Source: Apilactobacillus sp. (GTDB taxonomy: Bacteria > Bacillota > Bacilli > Lactobacillales > Lactobacillaceae). From it: a stretch of DNA of 64,000 nt. The notes beneath the pieces are model-generated. The model was not told where the DNA came from. It saw nothing but the letters and a program-made list of their open reading frames with translations, and did no database searches. The translations under genes and the position numbers were made by a program. The stretch spans positions 40,593-104,592 of the forward strand of contig NZ_JAMBKT010000002.1 in NCBI RefSeq assembly GCF_025290035.1, written 5' to 3'. Below are positions 19,093 to 29,588 of the stretch, piece by piece (within the stretch, counting starts at the first letter, position 1; each line of letters begins with the position of its first letter).

Positions 19093-20209
19093 CTAATTTG
19101 GATTGTTTTTACTCAACTTCCATTGTAAAAAGGCATTAATAAATGGATTTAAATCCCCGTCCATTACATCTTGTGCTTTAGCTGTTTCATAATTAGTACG
19201 ATGATCTTTTACCATTGAATATGGGTGGAATACGTATGATCTAATTTGAGATCCCCAACCAATTTCTTTTTGTTCACCTTCTAATTGAGCCTTTTGTTGT
19301 TCTTTCTTTTCTTCTTCTAGTTCATATAATTTTGACTTCAACATGTTCATAGCTGTTTCTCTATTTTGCAATTGTGAACGTTGTGCCTGACTGGCAACGA
19401 CAATCCCAGTTGGTTCATGCGTGATACGCACAGCTGAAGAAGTCTTATTAACGTGTTGTCCACCAGCACCACTGGCTCTATAAACATCAACTCTTAAATC
19501 AGATGGATTAATTTCAACGTCTACAGAGTCGTCTAATTCTGGCATTACATCAACTGAAGCGAAAGAAGTATGTCTTCTTCCGGCAGAATCAAAAGGAGAA
19601 ATTCTAACTAAACGATGCACACCTTTTTCAGATTTTAAATATCCATAAGCATTTTCGCCGCTTACTAAAATCGTGGCGGTATCAATTCCGGCAACTTCAC
19701 CAGCTTGATAGTTTAGGGTTTCTAACTTGAAACCATTTTGGTCAGCCCATCTGGTATACATTCTAAATAACATCATGCCCCAGTCATGAGATTCTGTCCC
19801 ACCCGCTCCAGGGTGAATTTCCAAAATCGCATTATTGGCATCATATTTACCATTTAAAAGCATCCCTAAACGATACTTTTCTAAATGAGCTTTAGTATCT
19901 ACTAACGAAGATTCAAATTCATCAATTAATGATGGATCTGGTTCTTCTTCAATCATTTCTAAAGTTAACTCTAATTCCTCAACTTCAGAATTTAATGCAT
20001 TAAAATTATCATATTTTTTCTTTAATCGATTCGTTTCATTAATCAATGTTTGAGATTCGTCCGGATTATCCCAAAAACCTGGTTCGGCCATCTTAGATTC
20101 ATTTATCTCAATACTAGCTTGTAGCGAATCTAGGTCAAAGAGACCCCCTAAAGCCTTGGATGGCTTTTTGAATTGAGCTTATTTCATTTCTAGCATCTGC
20201 TATTTCCAT
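19093..20209 (-). CDS. prfB: Peptide chain release factor 2 (programmed +1 frameshift)
   Basis: RF2 releases peptides at UGA and UAA. The gene is in two frames. The first, from ATG 20209 (preceded by AAGGAG), codes MEIADARNEISSIQKAIQGF and then RGSL before an in-frame UGA at 20137-20135. The second frame continues DLDSLQ to 19093. The junction carries the classic signal: an internal AGGGGG Shine-Dalgarno followed by CTT-TGA-C. High RF2 terminates at UGA, while low RF2 allows +1 shifting. The GGQ peptidyl-hydrolysis motif (GAGGQHVNKTSSA) and the SPF tripeptide (ISPFDSAGRR) of RF2 are present. Confidence 0.97.
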
Positions 20210-20225
20210 TCTTATGCTCCTTACT

Positions 20226-20264
20226 AAAAAAACGAAGAGAACTAATGTCCATCTTCGCTTTTTT
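20226..20264 (-). terminator. Intrinsic terminator between secA and prfB
   Basis: The minus-strand transcript forms GCGAAGA...TCTTCGT with a loop of about 13 nt, followed by seven U residues, just before the prfB ribosome binding site. It probably reduces secA read-through into prfB. Confidence 0.7.
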
Positions 20265-20265
20265 A

Positions 20266-22629
20266 TTATCTTTCGATATTTTGTCTGATTTCAGCTTTCA
20301 TGAACAATCTAGTGGTATCGTAATCAATATCTGAGATCATTTCTTCAAACATTTGATAACCTTCACGTTGATATTCAACTAGTGGATTTAATTGACCGTA
20401 TCCTCTTAAACCAATTGATTGTCTCAATTGATCCATTTCATCAATATGGTCAGTCCAATGAGAGTCAACAACTCTTAATACAACAACCTTTTCAAATTCA
20501 AGCATTTGTTGTGGGTCGTATAATTGATCTCTCTTTTCAATGTATACTTGTTCAGATAGGTTGATTAAGTAATCTTTGATTTCTTGAGCAGACTTACCTT
20601 CTAAATCTGACTTAGAAATTGCATCTGGATTTACCAATGCACTAACAGCGAAATCTAAAATTGTATCTAAATCCCAGTCTTTTTGATCACCTTGGGTGTG
20701 TAAGTTAACAATTCTATTGATTGTTCTCTTAATCATTGGCTTAACAACCCAATCTAGTGATGTGTCTTCAGTAATAACTTTGTTTCTTTCATCATAGATA
20801 ACATTACGTTGTTGTCTCATAACATCATCATATTGTAGAACTTGTTTTCTAGAATCGTAGTTGTTACCTTCAACACGTTTTTGAGCTGATTCAACTTGTT
20901 TTGTAATTAAGCGACTCTTAATTACGGCTGATTCACCATCAACCTTCATTCTGTCTAAGAATCCTTTAATCTTATCAGAACCGAAACGACGCATTAAGTC
21001 ATCTTCTAGTGATAAGTAGAATTGTGATAGACCTGGGTCACCTTGACGTCCAGAACGTCCACGTAATTGGTTATCAATACGTCTAGATTCATGTCTTTCA
21101 GTACCAATAACAGCTAGACCGCCTAATTCAACGACGCCCGGTCCTAATTTAATATCAGTACCACGTCCGGCCATATTAGTGGCGATCGTAACGGCACCCT
21201 TTTGACCAGCATTAGCAACAATTTCAGCTTCTTTAGCATGATTCTTAGCGTTCAATACTTCGTGGTGAATTCCAGCATCATTTAGACGTTGTGAAATGTA
21301 TTCTGAAGTTTCAACGGCAACTGTACCAATTAGAATTGGTTGACCTTTTTCATGTAACTTCTTAATTTCATCTACTACTGCATCAAATTTTGATTGTAGT
21401 GTTGGGTATAGTAAGTCAGGTTCATCAACTCTGGCTACCGGTCTGTTAGTTGGAATTGAGATAACATCCATGTTATAGATTTCTCTAAATTCATCAATTT
21501 CAGTCTTAGCAGTACCAGTCATACCAGCTAACTTACTGTACATTCTGAATAAGTTTTGGTAAGTAATGTTGGCCATTGTCTTACTTTCTTCTTGAATGGT
21601 TACTCCTTCTTTAGCTTCAATAGCTTGGTGTAAACCATCAGAGAAACGACGACCGTCCATGATACGACCTGTAAATGAATCAACGATTAATACTTCATCA
21701 TCAGATACAACGTAATCCTTATCTTTAAGCATGATGTAGTTGGCACGTAGTGCTTCGTCTAAATGGTGAGTTAAAGCAGTGTTGTCAGTATCGTATAAGT
21801 TCTTTAGGTTAAAGTACTTTTCAGCTTTTTCAATACCTTGATCATTTAAAGCAACAGTCTTTGATTCCAAATCAATCTTGAAATCATCGTCTTCTTTAAG
21901 AGTCTTAGCGAATTGATCAGCTTGCATGTATAGTTCTGATGAACCTTTTGATTGACCAGAAATAATCAATGGTGTTCTAGCTTCATCAATTAAAATAGAA
22001 TCTACTTCATCGACGATAGCAAAGTTCAATGGTCTTTGAACCATATCTTCTTTGTAAACAACCATGTTATCACGTAAGTAATCAAAACCAATTTCACTAT
22101 TAGTTGAGTAAGTGATATCAGCATTGTATGCTTCTCGTTTTTCTTCAGGGCTCTTGTCTGTTAAGTTGACGCCTACAGAAAGTCCCATCCAGTTGTATAA
22201 TTCTCCCATTTGTTCAGCATCACGTTGTGATAAATATTCGTTAACAGTGATAACGTGAACACCTTTACCTGAAATAGCATTTAAGTAAACAGGCATTGTG
22301 GCAGTAAGTGTTTTACCTTCACCGGTTTTCATTTCTGAAATGTTACCTTCATGTAAAACAATTCCACCCATAATTTGTACATGGAATGGTGTTAAACCAA
22401 GAACACGACTTGCCCCTTCACGTACAGCAGCAAATGCTTCTGGTAATAAGTCATCAAGAGTTTCACCATCTTGGTAACGTTGTTGAAATTCAGTGGTCTT
22501 AGCTTTTAGTTCGTCGTCGCTTAGTTTCTTAAAATCATCTGCGTATGATTCAACTTTGTCAGCAAGTTTGCTAAGTCTTTTGACTTCTCTTTTATCGCTT
22601 TCGACCCATTTTTTTAAAATGTTAGCCAT
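20266..22629 (-). CDS. secA: Preprotein translocase ATPase
   Basis: Motor ATPase that drives unfolded preproteins through SecYEG. The 787-aa protein has Walker [10 protein letters not shown] near residue 101, the DEVD box ([15 protein letters not shown]), the helicase motif region [10 protein letters not shown], and the wing and scaffold domains. The C terminus ends RQNIER without the Cys-rich zinc-binding tail found in many SecA proteins. That tail is also often missing in lactobacilli. ATG 22629 follows GGAAGG. Confidence 0.97.
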   Translation of the reverse strand: MANILKKWVESDKREVKRLSKLADKVESYADDFKKLSDDELKAKTTEFQQRYQDGETLDDLLPEAFAAVREGASRVLGLTPFHVQIMGGIVLHEGNISEMKTGEGKTLTATMPVYLNAISGKGVHVITVNEYLSQRDAEQMGELYNWMGLSVGVNLTDKSPEEKREAYNADITYSTNSEIGFDYLRDNMVVYKEDMVQRPLNFAIVDEVDSILIDEARTPLIISGQSKGSSELYMQADQFAKTLKEDDDFKIDLESKTVALNDQGIEKAEKYFNLKNLYDTDNTALTHHLDEALRANYIMLKDKDYVVSDDEVLIVDSFTGRIMDGRRFSDGLHQAIEAKEGVTIQEESKTMANITYQNLFRMYSKLAGMTGTAKTEIDEFREIYNMDVISIPTNRPVARVDEPDLLYPTLQSKFDAVVDEIKKLHEKGQPILIGTVAVETSEYISQRLNDAGIHHEVLNAKNHAKEAEIVANAGQKGAVTIATNMAGRGTDIKLGPGVVELGGLAVIGTERHESRRIDNQLRGRSGRQGDPGLSQFYLSLEDDLMRRFGSDKIKGFLDRMKVDGESAVIKSRLITKQVESAQKRVEGNNYDSRKQVLQYDDVMRQQRNVIYDERNKVITEDTSLDWVVKPMIKRTINRIVNLHTQGDQKDWDLDTILDFAVSALVNPDAISKSDLEGKSAQEIKDYLINLSEQVYIEKRDQLYDPQQMLEFEKVVVLRVVDSHWTDHIDEMDQLRQSIGLRGYGQLNPLVEYQREGYQMFEEMISDIDYDTTRLFMKAEIRQNIER

Positions 22630-22681
22630 TAATCAATTTTCCTTCCATGAATTAGTTTTTAAAGTTTTATTCGTCTTAATA

Positions 22682-22710
22682 AATATATTCTATCTTATTT
22701 TAACATTTAA
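22682..22710 (-). promoter_or_regulatory. Candidate secA promoter
   Basis: Minus-strand TTAAAT (22710-22705) and TATATT (22687-22682) spaced by 17 bp, in an AT-rich 150-bp gap that contains no other gene. Confidence 0.45.
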
Positions 22711-22779
22711 TTATCATTTTTAAAATTAGATTGGTGAATTCTTTATATTTTTTCTTACTATTTAATGAAATTTTATCCA

Positions 22780-23457
22780 TTATCGACATAAAGTAAGACC
22801 CTGCACACTCTTGACTCCATTTTTTTGGAGTACTTGAGCAGCATGATGCATAGTGGTTCCAGTCGTATAAATGTCATCGATGATTATTATTTCCTTATCT
22901 TTAATTACATCTTTCATATTATCATTAATTTCGAATACTTGCGATGCCTTAAGCCTTTGTTTTCGATTTAATGATGATTGTCTTGTTTTACTTTCTTGAT
23001 TAATGATCAATGCTTCAACAATTTTTGTTTCTGCCAATAAACCGATCACCTGGTTAAAGCCCCGTTCAGTCAAGGTTTCTTCACTAACTGGAATGGGGAC
23101 AATTATCTTTTTAGTATCAATATGACTGCAAAATTCATCTGTAAACGATTTGCGTAAATTATAGTCACCGCAAAATTTATATCGATGCATATATTCTTTC
23201 ATTGCATCATTGTATTTATATACCGCACGATTAATTAATTTATTACCAACATTTTGCCACTTAACGCAATCATCACAAATTCCAGCCACTTCCATTTCCC
23301 TGCCACATTGCTGACAAATTATTTCCTGGTTTATTCTTTCAAATTGGGTTTCACATTTATCACAAAGCGGTTTATATTTTATCGGCTTTAGACTCAATAA
23401 AAACGAAATTGATATTTGAAAAGTAATTTTTTGACCACATAAAATACATTTATTCAT
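22780..23457 (-). CDS. comFC: ComFC-family protein (competence, phosphoribosyltransferase fold)
   Basis: 225 aa. N-terminal CxxC pairs (CILCG, CDKC, CQQCG, CDDC) form a zinc ribbon, and the C-terminal PRTase motif IIIDDIYTTGTTMH binds a phosphoribosyl pyrophosphate-like ligand. ComFC helps DNA transformation, working with ComFA. It overlaps comFA by 8 bp, so translation is coupled. hpf, which often follows it, is not present. Confidence 0.93.
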   Translation of the reverse strand: MNKCILCGQKITFQISISFLLSLKPIKYKPLCDKCETQFERINQEIICQQCGREMEVAGICDDCVKWQNVGNKLINRAVYKYNDAMKEYMHRYKFCGDYNLRKSFTDEFCSHIDTKKIIVPIPVSEETLTERGFNQVIGLLAETKIVEALIINQESKTRQSSLNRKQRLKASQVFEINDNMKDVIKDKEIIIIDDIYTTGTTMHHAAQVLQKNGVKSVQGLTLCR

Positions 23458-24781
23458 TTAATTTTTTCGCCAACCTATTCATATACTTAATTTGTTTCAT
23501 TGCATTGTTCACTGGTTTGGTTTTGTCATCAACGATAAATAAAACTTCCCCCGTTGGTCGATCCTTTTTACGTCCCACTCTTCCAGCAATTTGCACCAAT
23601 GACGACATCGTAAACACTTCATCGTCAGCCCCTAAAACGATTACATCTATTCCCGGAAACGTAACCCCTCTTTCTAAAATGGTCGTAGTAATTAAAAACA
23701 GCACTTTTTCAGTCCGCATGTCATTGACTTTTTCCATTCGTAATTCATCACTGGAATAAACGGTATGCCAAAGTGATGAGTCATACTGAGTGGCTAATAT
23801 TTCACTTATTACCGGTAAATCATCTATCTTAGGAATGAATAACAAAAATCGTTGCTGATTTTTGATTTTTTGTTTGATTTTGTTTAACAATAGAGACGGT
23901 AATTTATGCTTTTTCATTAACTTTCGCCAATCATTAACATACTTAATCGTTGCTTCTGGCAGAAGATGGCGATGAAATCTAATTGGTAAATAACTAGCTG
24001 AAATTTGTTTCCGTTTTATCTTTTTAATCATCTCTGCGGTGGGCGTAGCAGTTAAATATAGTTTGGCACTCTTATCTTTAACCGCATTATCAACAGCAAA
24101 ATGGAGTGACTCATCATTCACAAACGGAAAAGAGTCCACCTCATCGATAATAATAACGTCAAACGCGTGATAAAACCGCAACAGTTGGTGCGTTGTACAA
24201 ATCGTTAATTGACTGTAAAAATAACTTTGACTACTTTTCCCATGTAACAACACCACTGAAATGTTTTTAAAAGCATCTTGGATTCGTGGAAATAATTCAA
24301 CACAAACATCGACTCGTGGTGAAGCAATACAGACACGCTTATTATCTTTAATTGCTTGAGCGATTCCTTTAAATAACATTTCGGTTTTCCCCGCTCCTGT
24401 AACTGCCCATAGCAGATGTGTCTGATTATTATTAATCACTTCAATAATCTGATTGGAGCATTTTTCTTGTTCCTTAGTTAGTTTTCCATCCCATGTTAAA
24501 ATCTTTCCTTGATGTGAGAAAAGATTTGGCTCTTCAATAAAACACAGTGGTTCTTTTAGGGTCATTCGTCCCAGGTTAATGCAATTGGGACAATAAAAAT
24601 TATCATTAGGTAATTGTGATTCATTTTTTGATGTTTTATGGCCACATCGTTTACAATAAATCTCGTTCTTGGTAACCTTAATAGGAACCATTTTTTTGAT
24701 ATTTTGTGCGGATTTAATTTCGCTGGGGACATCTTTTTCACCAACCAGTCTGCCAAATAATTCATTATAATTTTCGATCAT
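23450..24781 (-). CDS. comFA: ComFA, DEAD-box ATPase for DNA uptake
   Basis: Competence ATPase proposed to help pull single-stranded DNA into the cell with ComEC. About 443 aa: an N-terminal zinc motif (CKRCGHK...CPNC), Walker A AVTGAGKTEM near 130, the DEVD box (IIDEVDSFPF) and motif VI QIAGRVGRK. The start was set at ATG 24781; a GTG lies 12 bp further out. Intact reading frames in both comF genes suggest that the uptake machinery is, or recently was, functional. Confidence 0.93.
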   Translation of the reverse strand: MIENYNELFGRLVGEKDVPSEIKSAQNIKKMVPIKVTKNEIYCKRCGHKTSKNESQLPNDNFYCPNCINLGRMTLKEPLCFIEEPNLFSHQGKILTWDGKLTKEQEKCSNQIIEVINNNQTHLLWAVTGAGKTEMLFKGIAQAIKDNKRVCIASPRVDVCVELFPRIQDAFKNISVVLLHGKSSQSYFYSQLTICTTHQLLRFYHAFDVIIIDEVDSFPFVNDESLHFAVDNAVKDKSAKLYLTATPTAEMIKKIKRKQISASYLPIRFHRHLLPEATIKYVNDWRKLMKKHKLPSLLLNKIKQKIKNQQRFLLFIPKIDDLPVISEILATQYDSSLWHTVYSSDELRMEKVNDMRTEKVLFLITTTILERGVTFPGIDVIVLGADDEVFTMSSLVQIAGRVGRKKDRPTGEVLFIVDDKTKPVNNAMKQIKYMNRLAKKLNE

Positions 24782-24825
24782 ATTAATCACCAATCTTAAA
24801 TACGCTAAACAGAGGTGAAAACAAC

Positions 24826-25476
24826 TTGGAAAATGACTATTTAACCATTAAGCAAGATGGTATCAATGAAATTGATATTAAAAAATCTCAATTTATATGC
24901 TCAATTGCACGTGTTGAAACAGAAGAAGAAGCCATTAGCTTTATTAATCAAGTTAAAGATGAACATAAAAAAGCAACGCATAACTGTCACGCCTATGTTT
25001 TAGGTTTAGATGATTCTATCCAACGTGCCAGTGATAATGGAGAACCCTCAGGAACTGCAGGTGTTCCTATCCTAGAAGCAATTAAAAACATCGGCGTTCA
25101 TAACGTTGCTGCCGTGGTTACCAGATACTTTGGTGGCATCAAGTTAGGTGCTGGTGGATTAATTCGTGCATATAGTAATGCAACAACCCAAGCAATTGAA
25201 CATGTCGGCGTTGTCAAAAAAGTTCTTCAAACAGAAATTACGATTTCAGTTGATTACAAATCATTTGATTCACTCAATTATCAACTAGAAGAAAACAATG
25301 AAAACATTATTGATACAATTTATACTGATAAGGTATCAATTGTGGTCGCCGTTGATAACGATCGTATCGATTCATTTAAAGCTAGTGTTGTTGAACTATT
25401 AAATGGCCGTGTCGAAATGACTGATGGCGCTGAAAAATATTTTGAAATCGACTTTGATCCATACAAAAAAGATTGA
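24826..25476 (+). CDS. YigZ/IMPACT family protein
   Basis: 216-aa member of the UPF0029 (YigZ, eukaryotic IMPACT) family. It has the N-terminal family signature GEPSGTAGVPILEAI, followed by TRYFGGIKLGAGGLIRAY, and a C-terminal ferredoxin-like domain (about 140-210). The biochemical role in bacteria is not well settled. The start is a TTG at 24826 with GAGGTGA seven bases upstream. It is divergent from comFA across only 44 bp and ends at a terminator shared with tagO. Confidence 0.88.
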   Translation: MENDYLTIKQDGINEIDIKKSQFICSIARVETEEEAISFINQVKDEHKKATHNCHAYVLGLDDSIQRASDNGEPSGTAGVPILEAIKNIGVHNVAAVVTRYFGGIKLGAGGLIRAYSNATTQAIEHVGVVKKVLQTEITISVDYKSFDSLNYQLEENNENIIDTIYTDKVSIVVAVDNDRIDSFKASVVELLNGRVEMTDGAEKYFEIDFDPYKKD

Positions 25477-25498
25477 CCCAACGGTCAATCTTTTTTTA
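25465..25498. terminator. Bidirectional terminator
   Basis: Stem AAAGATTGACC / GGTCAATCTTT with loop CAAC and T tracts on both sides, between the convergent yigZ-like gene and tagO. Confidence 0.88.
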
Positions 25499-26593
25499 GT
25501 GGTTATCTTTACTTGTATTTTCTTTAACTATTTTTTTGATAAAGTTCAATAATGGCTGACGATCTTGTCCAGCTAATCCAATTGATTCCACGAACAGTTC
25601 TAGCCCAATTAATGTGGCAATGGTTAGTAGAATCGAACCTAAGATATTTGAAATTGGATACAATAAAGAAATAAATGAGAAGATTAATGCAATTCCATAG
25701 ATAATTAAGACGGTTTGACGATGTGTCAAACCAATTTGCATTAGACGGTGATGCAAATGTCTTTTATCAGCGTGCATAATTGGTTGCTTGTTTAACATAC
25801 GACGTAAAATAGCATAAATGGTATCAGTAATTGGTACCCCTAAAATAATTACTGGAATGATAACAGTAATGAAAGTCGCATTTTTTAATCCGTTTAACGA
25901 AAAGATTGAAATCATAAATCCAATAAATAGTGAACCGGTGTCTCCTAAATATATCCGTGCAGGGAAGAAATTATATGGTAAAAATCCTAAACAAGCAGCT
26001 ACTAATGCAAAAATCATAATTGATACGTACACGTTGCCGACGTTCAAGAAAAAGAACCCAGTAATTCCCATTGTCGTAAGGGCAATCACAGCTACTCCGG
26101 TTGCTAACCCATCTAAACCATCGATTAAGTTAACCGCATTAGTAATCGCTAGAATCCAAATCCAAGTGATTGGTAAACTAAACCAGCCAAGCCCAAATGT
26201 TCCAATAAATGGTAGTGATACACTACTCATTTGAATATTTCCAAAGAAGAATACCACGACAGCAGCCAAACTAATCCCAAATACTTTTTGTCTAGGTTTT
26301 AAGACAATAATGTCATCAATCACACCAGTGATAATAATGATTAATTGTCCTGCAAACATCCCATACAATTGTTGCGTTGGCATTTGTTTTCTTAAGAGAA
26401 ACATTGTGGCAATCGTGTATGCAGCAAAGATTGCTAATCCTCCTAATGTTGGCATTGGAATCTTATTCATTCTTCGCTTATTTGGACTATCTATTGCGCC
26501 CCATCTAAATGCCAGTTTTCTGATAAACGGTGTAATCACAGCTGACATCAACATTGTCGCAAATAGACAAACGATGATTTCAAATTTTAGCAT
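25496..26593 (-). CDS. tagO: UDP-GlcNAc:undecaprenyl-phosphate GlcNAc-1-phosphate transferase
   Basis: Membrane glycosyl-phosphotransferase that starts wall teichoic acid or related polymer synthesis on undecaprenyl phosphate. About 365 aa with some ten hydrophobic segments and the WecA/TagO motifs: PTLGGLAI, DDxxxLxPRQK (here IDDIIVLKPRQK), NAVNLIDGLDGLA, YLGDTGS and HADKRHLHHRLMQ. ATG 26593 follows AAAGGAAA. An upstream in-frame extension lacks a ribosome binding site. It has its own promoter. Confidence 0.95.
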   Translation of the reverse strand: MLKFEIIVCLFATMLMSAVITPFIRKLAFRWGAIDSPNKRRMNKIPMPTLGGLAIFAAYTIATMFLLRKQMPTQQLYGMFAGQLIIIITGVIDDIIVLKPRQKVFGISLAAVVVFFFGNIQMSSVSLPFIGTFGLGWFSLPITWIWILAITNAVNLIDGLDGLATGVAVIALTTMGITGFFFLNVGNVYVSIMIFALVAACLGFLPYNFFPARIYLGDTGSLFIGFMISIFSLNGLKNATFITVIIPVIILGVPITDTIYAILRRMLNKQPIMHADKRHLHHRLMQIGLTHRQTVLIIYGIALIFSFISLLYPISNILGSILLTIATLIGLELFVESIGLAGQDRQPLLNFIKKIVKENTSKDNH

Positions 26594-26629
26594 AATAGCT
26601 TTCCTTTCGTTTCTTATTACTATTAGTAA

Positions 26630-26658
26630 ATTATACAAATGTCACAGAATAAAAACAA
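26630..26658 (-). promoter_or_regulatory. tagO promoter
   Basis: Minus-strand TTGTTT (26658-26653) and a perfect TATAAT (26635-26630) with a 17-bp spacer. Confidence 0.7.
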
Positions 26659-26676
26659 GAAAAACCAAAAATCATA

Positions 26677-26709
26677 CAAAAAAAAGGATTCCAAATGGAA
26701 TCCTTTTTT
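26677..26709 (-). terminator. Intrinsic terminator after groEL
   Basis: Stem GGATTCCA / TGGAATCC with an AA loop and a long U tract in the minus-strand transcript. Confidence 0.92.
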
Positions 26710-26711
26710 TA

Positions 26712-28331
<1,620 letters not shown>

Positions 28332-28348
28332 TCACCCCATTAATAAAA

Positions 28349-28633
28349 TTATTCAACGATTGCTAAAATATCGTTTGACTTTAATACTAGGTAAGTCTTG
28401 TCGCCGTCATCTACTGAAGTACCTGCGTACTTATCGTATACAACTTTGTCACCCTTTTTAACCTCTGGTTTAATCGTTTCACCAGTTTGTAAAATGTGAC
28501 CTCTACCAACCGCAACAACTACACCTGTTTGTGGTTTTTCTTTAGCGTTATTTGCTAACACAATGCCTCCGACAGTTTCTTCTTTAGCTTCTTGTGCTTC
28601 AACAATAACACGATCGCCTAATGGTTTTAACAT
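28349..28633 (-). CDS. groES: Co-chaperonin GroES (Hsp10)
   Basis: Caps the GroEL chamber. 94 aa beginning [12 protein letters not shown], with the mobile loop [17 protein letters not shown] (about 15-31) and a C-terminal [11 protein letters not shown] use ATG 28633: a longer reading would extend through the CIRCE operator at 28668-28694 and is not credible. First gene of groESL. Confidence 0.98.
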   Translation of the reverse strand: MLKPLGDRVIVEAQEAKEETVGGIVLANNAKEKPQTGVVVAVGRGHILQTGETIKPEVKKGDKVVYDKYAGTSVDDGDKTYLVLKSNDILAIVE

Positions 28634-28667
28634 TATCCTAGCCCCCATAAATTCCTTTTTATCATTT

Positions 28668-28734
28668 TTAGCACTCATTTGATAAAAGTGCTAAAGTCTA
28701 TAAATAATATATTATTTTTTATTTCCCGTTGCAA
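28668..28734 (-). promoter_or_regulatory. groESL promoter and CIRCE operator (HrcA site)
   Basis: Minus-strand TTGCAA (28734-28729) and TATATT (28711-28706), spacer 17 bp. Immediately downstream, 28668-28694 is the CIRCE inverted repeat TTAGCACTC-N9-AAGTGCTAA, with one mismatch in one arm of the consensus. HrcA bound here would repress groESL in unstressed cells. hrcA itself is not in the window. Confidence 0.92.
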
Positions 28735-28754
28735 GAATTATGTATCGATAAAAC

Positions 28755-28788
28755 AAAAAAATGATGACCGCTTGGTCATCATTTTTTA
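28755..28788 (-). terminator. Intrinsic terminator at the end of rex
   Basis: ATGATGACC-GCTT-GGTCATCAT stem with a U tract in the minus-strand transcript, overlapping the rex stop. It separates rex from groESL only on the downstream side: the order in transcription is ydiF (divergent), then rex, then the terminator, then the groESL promoter. Confidence 0.85.
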
Positions 28789-29418
28789 TGCACCTTCATA
28801 ATGTTCAATGAAGTAAATTAAAGTTTGAAGTTCATTTGTTAAATCAACGTTTTGAATTCTAACGTTTTGTGGCACTGATAAACGCTTTGAAGTAAAGTTC
28901 ATAATTCCCTTTGCGCCACCCTTAACCGCTTCGTCACATAGTTCTTGAACTACTGTCGCTGGAACGGTAAAGATAACTACTTCAATTTGTTGATCTCTTA
29001 GCTGTTCTTGTAAATCATGGACATCATAAACCGGTACTCCACTTTGGACGGTATTAATCATGTCGTCATGAATATCGAATGCTGCTGAAATTCTAACGTT
29101 ACTATCTTTGTGAAAGTTAAAACGTAATAAAGCTTGTCCTAAATTACCTAACCCCACTAAAGCAACATTAGTTAAATGGTCTTGATTTAAAATCTTCTTG
29201 AAGAAGTCTAATAAGTTATCTACTTCGTAACCGTATCCTCGTTTACCTAACGCTCCAAAGTATGATAAATCTCTTCTAATGGTTGCAGAATCAACTTGAA
29301 CTGCTTCGGCAAATGTACTAGATGATATTCTTTTAATTTTGGCATCATGTAAACCGCTTAGGTATCGGTAATACATAGGCAATCTTTTCGCTGTTGCCCT
29401 AGGAATTTTAATGTCCAA
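28786..29418 (-). CDS. rex: Redox-sensing transcriptional repressor Rex
   Basis: NADH/NAD ratio sensor that represses fermentative and redox genes. About 210 aa: an N-terminal winged helix ([39 protein letters not shown]) and a Rossmann domain with [13 protein letters not shown] 29418 is the likely start, five bases after GGGAGGG and matching the family N terminus. A longer frame reading to 29463 lacks a ribosome binding site. Divergent from ydiF, as in Bacillus. Confidence 0.95.
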   Translation of the reverse strand: MDIKIPRATAKRLPMYYRYLSGLHDAKIKRISSSTFAEAVQVDSATIRRDLSYFGALGKRGYGYEVDNLLDFFKKILNQDHLTNVALVGLGNLGQALLRFNFHKDSNVRISAAFDIHDDMINTVQSGVPVYDVHDLQEQLRDQQIEVVIFTVPATVVQELCDEAVKGGAKGIMNFTSKRLSVPQNVRIQNVDLTNELQTLIYFIEHYEGA

Positions 29419-29535
29419 ATTGTTCCCTCCCGAATCTTTCGTAACATTTATGTATTTTATCATAAAAATAAAGTTTGTGAAATAATTATCATCTTTTGAA
29501 AAAAGTCTTTCCGTTTCAAATTCATCCTCCTTTTA

Positions 29536-29544
29536 TGCTAAAAT
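29536..29544 (+). promoter_or_regulatory. Extended -10 promoter of the ABC-F gene
   Basis: TGC-TAAAAT (29536-29544) is an extended -10 element about 45 bp before the start codon. A poor -35 (TTCAAA) lies 18 bp upstream. Confidence 0.5.
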
Positions 29545-29588
29545 AGTTAGTATTATTGATAAAACAAGGAATATCGGAGGTGAAATAA

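Noticed and set aside
22493..22723. Plus-strand 76-codon ORF over the 5' end of secA
   Set aside because: Considered as a possible relic of hpf, but it is on the wrong strand, Ser/Leu rich and antisense to secA.
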